This document shows positions 16,301 through 22,387 of a stretch of 37,266 nt of DNA, piece after piece. Under the pieces are notes generated by a model that saw only the letters and a list, made by a program, of their open reading frames with translations, did not search any database and was not told the DNA's origin. Position numbers and translations under genes: made by a program. Source of the stretch: Verrucomicrobiales bacterium (GTDB lineage: Bacteria; Verrucomicrobiota; Verrucomicrobiia; Verrucomicrobiales; SLCJ01). Positions within the stretch are counted from its first letter, which is position 1. Each line of letters begins with the position of its first letter. The stretch covers positions 1 through 37,266 of the forward strand of contig JAGXGH010000015.1 in the NCBI GenBank assembly GCA_024636835.1. Reading direction: 5' to 3'.

Positions 16301-17039
16301 GGAAAAAGTCGTCACCCTCTGGGCCAAGAACACCGAACTTGAGGAGCACACACCTACGGGCGTGCCGGTGATGCCGATGGGGCTGGTCAATGGCGGTGTT
16401 GTCGGGGGGGACGCGGAGTTCGAGAAAATCGACAATCAGGCAACCAATGATTGGAACGGCTACCGGGAGCTTTCCGAGATCGAGCTGGAAAGCCTTGCTA
16501 CCAACATCGTTGACCAAGTGCGCGAGCGCGGGCCATTCCTTTCGATGTCCGAGTTTGTGAACCGCAGGATCGGACCGGATTCGGAACTCAGCCGCATGGG
16601 TGCGCTGGAGGCAGCGATCGAAAATGCGGGAATCAACCGTGCGGACTTTCTGGATCAGGTTCCGGTGACCGAGGGAGATCTCGGTAACGCCAAGCTCTAT
16701 GGCTTCAGGACACCGCTTGCATCGGTGGGCAATCCCGCTGCCGGTGCTCCGGGTTGGATCTCCCAGGGTGATCTGTTGCGTCTTCTTGAGCCTGCCGCCA
16801 CCGTGCGTTCGGACACCTTTGTGATCCGTGTCTGTGGCCAGGCCCTGGATACCAGTGGTAACATCGCGGCAACGGCATACGCGGAGGCCGTGGTGCAACG
16901 CCTGCCCGAACATGTCGACAACGTTGATAACGTATTTGTCAACGCACACAGTGATCCCACCGCGTCATCTGTGAATCAGAGATTTGGTCGACGCTTCGCC
17001 ATCGTCTCATTCCGTTGGTTGAACCCAAGTGAAATATGA
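13380..17039 (+). CDS. Verru_Chthon cassette protein A, copy 2 (giant pseudopilin-like protein)
   Basis: A 1219-residue paralogue of the protein encoded at 9404, in the opposite direction. The prepilin-like N-terminus has G22-F23 followed by ALIATLVLMSLLVMLLVGLL, then ANARLGLMMALGELQKHAGPD, which defines the family. The C-terminal region has IVDQVRERGPFLSMSEFVNR, the GspK-like block, and ends RFGRRFAIVSFRWLNPSEI. The two copies match best at the ends and in the region near position 16240 (FNVNSTRVEAWKAML against FNVNSTSVKAWRALL). The long middle is much more divergent, which suggests an old duplication. It overlaps the next gene by four bases (ATGA), so translation is probably coupled. A role as inner-membrane pseudopilin of a secretion or pilus-like machine is inferred from the family, not shown. 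Confidence 0.88.
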   Translation: MQELKASSPSIIQLRKVSGNGGFALIATLVLMSLLVMLLVGLLSLSAVSLRTSSQDSTQIEAQANARLGLMMALGELQKHAGPDVAVTVPSDIVDAAPAKSHLTGVWKSWDFDPSAGSPDYDSEKSDRFQQWLVSSPDPIATRNMDFVNSGWGGETIELVGEGSLGVGAPDEAKVSAGRVLVSSEGKANGAFAWHVSDEAAKAHINVPRNPDMNDTLAQKAALLGGQRPYASRIMGLDGSLLDFLPGDGNTAAFNLSKANKMKLISLNQFDLLPAVGNGASRIKPFRHDVTPYSLGLLTDVRHGGLKQDLTSAFERVSFSNTTNLPVELAGKGLYETTHGITGVSDPRWGALASYYNTYKVLNNTNSNPKFSQPPSEQLTLSDTESPGKFFPGPVIQKVEMMLSIVVRDNHLSPTDRYCPSATYPFLGHLVFTPIVTLHNPYNVNISFDQMKVTMDNVPVAFLIYLNGDPINTRLLDLSYYFFQNHKSGVGATSFTIRIADWTNWDKREYTKTNGPIVMKPGQSLVCSPYLDPSYTWRNITAQNQTDDFRYENRGRKSKPGYYGRCFGFDSDVIRPKFNYDGADNIQTNTPPQPPKSAFLGLRTEDFDNGNLRLECAIRQPITGTTRSGIDDTQFQVRAEVTVAGTDYNYGGLRFGLGADDNEPTTDVFTDGIAPEVFDTGNFRVNEAYVPNAEPISNHENAQTFCVFSAYARTTSGGVYDNGTRSGTPGSALRDGRVAGMPYLFQNPARTLAFLDLATEKPGAHSHELNVQPFNGPGEVEDYFNLDPLNRTASLTGNTTQRGIKTGSYLEVPLGPMQAIADFRRSNALSSPYLPNYVQPVANSRIAPNISTDTVKMPADGASGYELLDHGFLANHALYDQFYFSTFAGDGALDAEDVFEGFMNSGESLLSQAYQPYVPSGQSVASAQSELFASGTPTADAYQRAAAYQMVRGSFNVNSTRVEAWKAMLAAASKEKVVTLWAKNTELEEHTPTGVPVMPMGLVNGGVVGGDAEFEKIDNQATNDWNGYRELSEIELESLATNIVDQVRERGPFLSMSEFVNRRIGPDSELSRMGALEAAIENAGINRADFLDQVPVTEGDLGNAKLYGFRTPLASVGNPAAGAPGWISQGDLLRLLEPAATVRSDTFVIRVCGQALDTSGNIAATAYAEAVVQRLPEHVDNVDNVFVNAHSDPTASSVNQRFGRRFAIVSFRWLNPSEI

Positions 17040-17776
17040 TTGCCAGAAAACTCATCTTGTCCATTACCGCCCTCGGGCTGTTTTCCACCGGCCATGCTCA
17101 AAGTGACAAGGACGCCCCCACAATTCAGATTCGCGCCGTGTTGCATGATCCCGCTCATCCAGAGACGGAGCTCTTCATTCCGGATTCATCCGATGGTGTG
17201 GAGAAATTAAACCTGCGGCGCGCCAACCTGTCCCCGGTGCAGATGACCCGGCCGGTCAACGGTGCTATTCTCTTTTACAACACCGCCACCTTCGACCCCG
17301 AGAAGCCGATGGAAAACCTGGTAGCCATGTTGAAGGTGCCGCCGGGTATGAACCGTATCATTGTGATTCTCGTGCCGAATCCTCCCGATTCGAAGTTCGC
17401 CATGCATGCGGTGTTGATCGAAGACACGGCCACGGGTTTTCCGAAGGGCGAGTCAAGGATTCTGAGCATGATTCCAGTGGAGGTCGGAATCCAGGCGGGT
17501 GAGCATCGGGTGCGAGCCGACCCTGGAAAAATCACGCGGATTCCGGCTGTTGAAAAACACAACGAGTTCAACATTGCCCAGACGAGTTTCTACTACAAGA
17601 AGGACGAGTCCTGGGTCGTTTTTACTGAGCGGCAGGTAAAGTATTCCGACAAGCTCCGGAGAATTTATCTGATCGTCGCGCCTCAGGGATCGAGATCTCC
17701 CTACGTCACCACGATCGTGGACACATCCGTTACCAAACCTCCGGCGGCACCCGATATCAGTCCTTCGGGAAACTAG
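17036..17776 (+). CDS. Secreted partner protein of Verru_Chthon cassette protein A, copy 2
   Basis: A 246-residue protein with a signal peptide (MIARKLILSITALGLF, cleavage near GHAQ). It starts inside the stop codon of the preceding Verru_Chthon A gene (ATGA overlap), so the two products are probably made together. No domain is recognised. The chain is beta-rich, with segments such as GAILFYNTATF, NRIIVILVPNPP, AVLIEDTATGFPKGESR and RRIYLIVAPQGSRSPY. It resembles the 226-residue protein encoded at 8679 in length, signal and block order, although direct identity is low. I infer that the family is a dedicated partner of protein A, perhaps a periplasmic or minor structural component. The tail is Pro-rich. 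Confidence 0.75.
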   Translation: MIARKLILSITALGLFSTGHAQSDKDAPTIQIRAVLHDPAHPETELFIPDSSDGVEKLNLRRANLSPVQMTRPVNGAILFYNTATFDPEKPMENLVAMLKVPPGMNRIIVILVPNPPDSKFAMHAVLIEDTATGFPKGESRILSMIPVEVGIQAGEHRVRADPGKITRIPAVEKHNEFNIAQTSFYYKKDESWVVFTERQVKYSDKLRRIYLIVAPQGSRSPYVTTIVDTSVTKPPAAPDISPSGN

Positions 17777-17847
17777 GCTCGTAGGTGCTCCCAGACTTAA
17801 TCAGCCAAATGATGTCCTCCACCCTCCTAAAACGACTTGCTCTGCCA

Positions 17848-19485
17848 ATGAAGAAAGATTCTGAACTGCAAAAAATTGCTATAGTGACTCTCACCGTGCT
17901 CCTTTCCACGAGCGCTTTTGCCCAACACGATCCGGGACGGAACGCAGTGCGTCTGCTGGCTCAGGATCAAACAGATGCTGCAGTAGAGCTAGTGGCGAAA
18001 TCCCCGGGGAAAATGGAAAGCCCGATCAGTGATGCCGAACGTTTCTTTGTGCTGGCAATGGCTGCCTGTAAAAAGGGTGATGCAGCTGCCGCATTTGGCT
18101 ACGCGCGACAGGCAGTTGATAAAGGGTTGCCCGTAGAACGTCTTCTAGCCGGCCCCCGTGATATACTTAAGCCGCTATACGCACATAGTGAATTCCAGTC
18201 GTGGATCAAAGCGCGATACAAGGAATTGCTGCATGGTCCCCTGATTGGTTCGGTCACTGATTCTTCGGCAAGTTTCTGGGTCCGTACAGCAGGCGAAGCC
18301 GATGTATCCATTATCGCCGAATCCCAGAATGAGTCGAAGACTAGCCGATTCACCGGGAAGGGAAAAACATCATCCCAGTCCGACTATACAGCTACCGTGA
18401 CGATCACGGGTTTGAAACCAGACACCCAATACAGTTACAAATTACTGGTTAACAACGAATACTCTGGGGCATCGTCCGAGTTTCGTACGTTCCAAAAACA
18501 GAACACGCCATCCCGTTTCAGCATCGCTTTCGGAGGCGGCGCCGGATTCACACCTCAATACGAGCGAATGTGGACAACAATAGCTAAACGCAAGGTAAGC
18601 GCTTTGTTACTTTTGGGCGACAATGTCTATATCGACGACCCCACACATCAGTTAACCCAGCATTACTGCTACTACCGCCGGCAAAGCCAACCGGAATGGA
18701 GACGGCTGGTCGCATCGACAAGTGTTTACTCTATTTATGACGATCATGATTTTGGTGAAAATGATTGCAATCCCGGCCCCGACATTGAGAAACCCGAGTG
18801 GAAACGCCAGGTCTGGAAGACCTTTACGGAGAACTGGAATAACCCGGCCTATGGTGGCGGCACGCAACAGCCAGGTTGCTGGTATGACTTCTACATTGGC
18901 GATGTCCATTTCATCATGCTTGACTGCCGTTACTATCGAGATTTGAAAGGCGGCTCCATGCTGGGACCGGTTCAAAAGAAATGGCTGCTTAATCAGCTGA
19001 AGTCATCCGAAGGAAAGTTCAAGGTGCTCGTTTCGTCAGTCCCTTGGAGTCCGGGAGTGAAACAGGGCAGCAAAGATACCTGGGATGGGTTTCCTGAGGA
19101 AAGAGAGGAGATATTCTCGTTCATCGAAATGCATCGAATCAGCGGAGTTCTCTTAATGGGTGCAGACAGACATCGCTCGGATTTCCGCAAGATATCACGA
19201 CCCAAAGGATACGATCTTTATGAGGTCATGAGTTCACGTCTGACAAATGTGCACACTCACGGTCTCATGAAGAACGCCAAGGGGTCAGAATTCATCATGG
19301 GCTACAATGAGGAATGTTCTTTCGGCCTCGTGGAGTTTGATACAACCGCAGACGACCCGCAGGTCACATATCGTATTGTGAATATTGACGACGAAGAAAT
19401 TGATGCCCGATCTCTCAAATTAAGTCAACTGAGGGACAGTGAGAAGCAAGACCAGAGCAAACAAGAGAATGCACCAGACAAGTAA
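17848..19485 (+). CDS. Exported PhoD-like metallophosphatase
   Basis: A 545-residue member of the PhoD-like alkaline phosphatase/phosphodiesterase family. The start at 17848 opens directly on a signal peptide (MKKDSELQK, hydrophobic core, TSAFAQ). The open frame goes further up to a GTG at 17785, less likely. Residues about 27-130 are helical, perhaps a short tetratricopeptide-like region. An FN3-like beta domain follows (SASFWVRTAGEADVSI, LKPDTQYSYKL), as is usual in PhoD. The catalytic metallophosphoesterase part shows GD258-N259, D298-D299-H300-D301 and GAD440-R-H442. It should release phosphate or act on phosphodiesters in the periplasm. It lies 71 bases after the Verru_Chthon partner gene, and no terminator is visible between them, so readthrough is possible. 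Confidence 0.87.
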   Translation: MKKDSELQKIAIVTLTVLLSTSAFAQHDPGRNAVRLLAQDQTDAAVELVAKSPGKMESPISDAERFFVLAMAACKKGDAAAAFGYARQAVDKGLPVERLLAGPRDILKPLYAHSEFQSWIKARYKELLHGPLIGSVTDSSASFWVRTAGEADVSIIAESQNESKTSRFTGKGKTSSQSDYTATVTITGLKPDTQYSYKLLVNNEYSGASSEFRTFQKQNTPSRFSIAFGGGAGFTPQYERMWTTIAKRKVSALLLLGDNVYIDDPTHQLTQHYCYYRRQSQPEWRRLVASTSVYSIYDDHDFGENDCNPGPDIEKPEWKRQVWKTFTENWNNPAYGGGTQQPGCWYDFYIGDVHFIMLDCRYYRDLKGGSMLGPVQKKWLLNQLKSSEGKFKVLVSSVPWSPGVKQGSKDTWDGFPEEREEIFSFIEMHRISGVLLMGADRHRSDFRKISRPKGYDLYEVMSSRLTNVHTHGLMKNAKGSEFIMGYNEECSFGLVEFDTTADDPQVTYRIVNIDDEEIDARSLKLSQLRDSEKQDQSKQENAPDK

Positions 19486-19569
19486 TATCAAATCTTGGTA
19501 ATGATCTAAGTGTTATGAAGCACTAGAACGTGAACATTTACCGTGAACAATCGATGCTCTTAGCAAAGA

Positions 19570-19597
19570 TTGACACAGCTGAAAAATAAGGTATAAT
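19570..19597 (+). promoter_or_regulatory. Near-consensus sigma70 promoter before the tRNA remnant
   Basis: TTGACA at 19570-19575 and TATAAT at 19592-19597 are both perfect hexamers with a 16-base spacer. Transcription would begin around 19604. That is exactly where a complete tRNA would have to start, given the anticodon arm at 19630. It is the clearest promoter in the window. Confidence 0.75.
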
Positions 19598-19629
19598 CTG
19601 TTGTAACACACAGAAATTCAACGAATTAG

Positions 19630-19679
19630 TCAGGCTCATAACCTGAAGGTCATAGGTTCAAATCCTATCCCCGCAACCA
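19630..19679 (+). tRNA. tRNA-Met(CAT) 3' portion, 5' half missing (possible attachment site)
   Basis: The anticodon stem TCAGG/CCTGA encloses CTCATAA with anticodon CAT. It is followed by a variable loop AGGTC, a T stem ATAGG/CCTAT enclosing TTCAAAT, then CCCCGCA-A-CCA as the 3' acceptor strand. The required 5' strand TGCGGGG and a D arm are absent from the 30 bases before it, so this cannot fold as a tRNA. Phage- and island-type integrases often use tRNA 3' ends and leave such a displaced piece at one end. By its orientation the inserted DNA would lie to the left. Alternatively the unit makes a small RNA. Confidence 0.75.
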
Positions 19680-19688
19680 CTTTAAAAT

Positions 19689-19717
19689 GCCCGTCTCGTT
19701 AGAGGCGGGCTTTTTTT
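19689..19717 (+). terminator. Rho-independent terminator of the tRNA remnant
   Basis: GCCCGTCTC-GTTA-GAGGCGGGC, a nine-pair stem with one G-T wobble and a four-base loop, followed by a run of seven T. It starts nine bases after the CCA end, the usual place for a tRNA terminator, so the 3' flank of the original tRNA gene seems intact. Confidence 0.88.
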
Positions 19718-19737
19718 ACGCGTAGCTACTAACAGGA

Positions 19738-19825
19738 CACCCACTGAATTCAGGGGAGCTGTCTGAGATTAGCGTGATAGCGTGCAGATGCGCAGGGACG
19801 CGGAGGATGATGATTCTTTTACCAG
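19738..19825 (+). repeat. Direct repeat, left copy, flanking the 20072 gene
   Basis: From CACCCACTGAA to CTTTTACCAG this matches 22013-22092 almost throughout. The longest identical stretch covers CAGATGCGCAGGGACGCGG and the following GATGATGATTC. The left copy carries an eight-base tandem insertion (AGCGTGAT duplicated as AGCGTGATAGCGTG). GCAGGGACGCGG-like text is also reminiscent of intergenic repeats in related bacteria. Confidence 0.82.
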
Positions 19826-20071
19826 ACGTGCTGAAAGGACAAGAAGGGGGAGTGTGGAATGGCACTATTTCTGCACATCGATTACAAGAATTATCGAATG
19901 CTCCTTTTGCATGGAATGATCCAATTGCCATCCCCTTTTTCCATGCCGAAATGGCGTGAGCGATCCGTATGCCCCATGGAAGCTGGAATGGACGAGTGGC
20001 TTGGCTCGTTGGCTTTCTTAACTCATTTAAAGAGTTGACGGTAAGCGCCGGATTTTTTTTCATAATGAGCA
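19826..20071. other. Gene-free stretch before the 20072 gene
   Basis: Short frames on both strands cross this region, the longest being a 118-codon minus-strand frame from 20072 to 19716. None has a recognisable domain, a good start, or a composition like nearby genes, and the minus-strand frame runs through both the direct repeat and the tRNA terminator. It probably holds the promoter of the next gene; the TTTTTTTT run near 20053 is the only notable feature. Confidence 0.4.
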
Positions 20072-21847
20072 ATGATATTGCTCACTCGCTCGTTCGTTTC
20101 AGCCTCCGTTGCTATGCTGCTGGCATACACATGCACAAGTGCTGCAGATAATCAGAAGGACTGGCATCAACGATTAAGTGATGATATCTCACAACTAGAG
20201 ACGGTCAAGAAAGGCGCGGGTGTTGGTATTTTACCTGCCGCAGTAAAAGTTCTGATCCACAGTGGCAACAATGAAGAGGCGCTGAATCTTCTTTCCAGCT
20301 TTGAACAGAATGGCACTTTGACCTATTCATGGTCGATCGCGGACTCGCTGAAACTCGTGGGGTCGTCGATGGATCTCCCGCAGTCAGTAATCAGTAAGGT
20401 GCGCGACTCGCACGAAAGCACGCTTCTGAAGACTTCAAAGATGCGGCTAGATCTTAACGCGCAAGCTGATAAGCTTCGCAAAGAAAATCCTGATAAGGAT
20501 ATTTCTAAAGCAGTTGATATGCGTAGTGCAAAAATTGGTGAGATCTTGGTGCGATCTACGGCAGCGAAAATGGCCGTGGTGAGTCACTTTAGTTCAACGG
20601 GAATTGACAAGAAGGAACTGGTGACCGACCTCGAATGGATCGACTCCTACAGCCTCGAATTCGTCAGCGCCATTGACTCCGCGCTATTTTTTCTTAAAGA
20701 CCTTGAAGTATCTCCGGCTGTCCGTTTAGAGATCCTCAATTATCGCGCCGATCAATTGATCGATATCAAGAGCTTCATAAAACTGACCGCAAACGATGAT
20801 GAAAATCGAACGGGACTGCTTCAGCAAGCGCGGCATATTATCCAGATTTGCGAGGTGGGAAAGGCAGTCGCCGAACTAGATGATAAATCCCTGGCATCCA
20901 AGTTATTAGGCCGTGCTGAAGCGCTGATCGAACTCTTCGATGAAGAGGCCTACAATCAAACGCCGACATTTGATAAGGATTTATTTGGTACGCCGATGAG
21001 ATCTGTCTCGGAGCTGAAGTCTCTACTAGCGCCCGTTGAAGGGACCCCGCGTATTAGCGACCCCAGGATCGCCGCGGACTTCCTCCGTGCACACATTGCA
21101 AAAAATAATCTCACATCCCTGACTATAGAGGAATGGAGTGCCATTGAAGAATTTCTCGTTCCAGGCACGACGATCTGCCAGCTTATGAGACGCGCATTGC
21201 TCGGTTCCAAATCATCTGACCTTAAGATCATGCAAACACTCTTTTGCAGTCGTGAATTTATAGACAAGCTGGGATTGACCGCTACTCACACACTCACCTG
21301 TCTTACCGCCGTTGCTTTGGCGAATGCTGACAGTGCAAAGGAGTCCCTGGAATGCAAAAAATACGCGCAAGAACTCTCTTCAGAATTCATTGCGCTCTAT
21401 GAAACGCGCAGAGAAGAATATGAGACTAATCGAGCGGAGGCGCAAAAGAGGGCAGAAGAAGAAATTGAGGAGAAACCGGAATATCGATCGGGTATTATCA
21501 GTAATTTTAATCGCAATTGGCAGGCACGCGCGCAGGCTATAGTGAGCGAGCAAAAATCTATCGCACTGCCACTTGAAATTGAATTACTGGCAGCTACCGA
21601 AGGTGCCGACCCCGCGCTGCAACTCGGTGGAAGATTTTTAAACGACAACCTGTTCGAGCGTTACCTCCACACAGCAAGAGGCATGGCCATGAGCCAGAAA
21701 AAAGAAGAACTTAACGAACTTTACCAGCTTCAAGGCAGAGCCCAAAAAGATGAGGCCACTGATGAGCAAGCTCAGTATATTGCCTCAATAAAGGCGATCG
21801 CATTGTCTCTTGGTGCGATTTCCGGTAGTCAGCTAATATCGGATTAG
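20072..21847 (+). CDS. Exported helical protein of unknown function
   Basis: A 591-residue protein with a signal peptide (MILLTRSFVSASVAMLLAYTCTSA, cleavage near residue 24). I do not recognise its family. It is mostly alpha-helical, with charged helices throughout, for example KTSKMRLDLNAQADKLRKEN (about residues 124-143). A strongly charged probable coiled coil, rich in Arg, Glu and Lys, runs around residues 448-475 (YETRREEYETNRAEAQKRAE). Helical-repeat folds such as TPR-like solenoids would fit the first half (NNEEALNLLSSF). No catalytic motif is seen. The gene is more AT-rich than the GC-rich genes to its right, stands alone, is bracketed by about 80-base direct repeats and lies next to a tRNA remnant, so it may be a horizontally acquired cassette. 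Confidence 0.8.
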   Translation: MILLTRSFVSASVAMLLAYTCTSAADNQKDWHQRLSDDISQLETVKKGAGVGILPAAVKVLIHSGNNEEALNLLSSFEQNGTLTYSWSIADSLKLVGSSMDLPQSVISKVRDSHESTLLKTSKMRLDLNAQADKLRKENPDKDISKAVDMRSAKIGEILVRSTAAKMAVVSHFSSTGIDKKELVTDLEWIDSYSLEFVSAIDSALFFLKDLEVSPAVRLEILNYRADQLIDIKSFIKLTANDDENRTGLLQQARHIIQICEVGKAVAELDDKSLASKLLGRAEALIELFDEEAYNQTPTFDKDLFGTPMRSVSELKSLLAPVEGTPRISDPRIAADFLRAHIAKNNLTSLTIEEWSAIEEFLVPGTTICQLMRRALLGSKSSDLKIMQTLFCSREFIDKLGLTATHTLTCLTAVALANADSAKESLECKKYAQELSSEFIALYETRREEYETNRAEAQKRAEEEIEEKPEYRSGIISNFNRNWQARAQAIVSEQKSIALPLEIELLAATEGADPALQLGGRFLNDNLFERYLHTARGMAMSQKKEELNELYQLQGRAQKDEATDEQAQYIASIKAIALSLGAISGSQLISD

Positions 21848-22012
21848 CCAATTACACGCATCATTATCATAAAGCCGATAACTTGATTCGCTCGGCAAAG
21901 TGCTGCCCCACCAAACCTTGGTAGCCTGGTGACTCCCGATTCGAGAGAGATCTCCTTTTAAAAATGACTCGCAGGAGCTTCCCTTTCGGAATACCAGGGC
22001 TACGAGCAAGCA

Positions 22013-22092
22013 CACCCACTGAACTTCGTCGAGCTGTGTGAGATTAGCGTGCAGATGCGCAGGGACGCGGAGGATGATGATTCTTTTACCAG
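22013..22092 (+). repeat. Direct repeat, right copy, flanking the 20072 gene
   Basis: An 80-base match to 19738-19825, lacking the eight-base insertion. The two copies are in the same orientation about 2.27 kb apart, with only the 20072 gene between them. No transposase is present and no target-site duplication could be recognised. Confidence 0.82.
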
Positions 22093-22105
22093 TAGGGCTT
22101 GAAGA

Positions 22106-22142
22106 CTTTTAAAACCGCGAATTGACACGAATTTAACGAATA
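22106..22142 (+). repeat. AACCGCGAATT-type dispersed intergenic repeat, copy 1
   Basis: TTTTAAAACCGCGAATTGACACGAATTTAACGAAT resembles the short GCGAAT-containing intergenic repeats common in Verrucomicrobiota and Planctomycetes as I recall them. A second piece, TTTTTTAAACCGCGAATTATTCGAATTG, occurs after the NfeD gene near 29865. Confidence 0.5.
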
Positions 22143-22387
22143 GATGAGTAAGGATGCATGCGTCGGTATTGAATCGAATTACTTCCGAGTCTCATTAGCT
22201 TGATTCATTTAATTTCTGGAGAGCCACGCTTCCAGCTGGCTGGGTGAGATCTAGGGGTCTTCGTTACTCACTCTAGCCACTTGTAAGGATGGCAGTCCGT
22301 AGAGTCTTCTCATGGCGGGAGCGGCGAGGGTTGCCCAAAAGATGTGGGCTTGTGAATTCGTGGAGTTTGCGCGATGTATACCTAACG

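Larger units (their letters stand above)
21848..22387. other. 540-base intergenic region with repeats
   Basis: Between the helical protein gene and the ketosynthase fusion there is no supported gene. It contains the right direct repeat (22013-22092) and a GCGAAT-type repeat (22106-22142). The rest, including 22143-22387 just before the fusion gene, shows no clear promoter or riboswitch to me. Confidence 0.5.

Noticed and set aside
19716..20072. 118-codon minus-strand frame between the tRNA remnant and the helical protein gene
   Set aside because: It runs through the direct repeat and up to the terminator T run, has Cys and Pro scattered without pattern, and no start context. Most likely chance.
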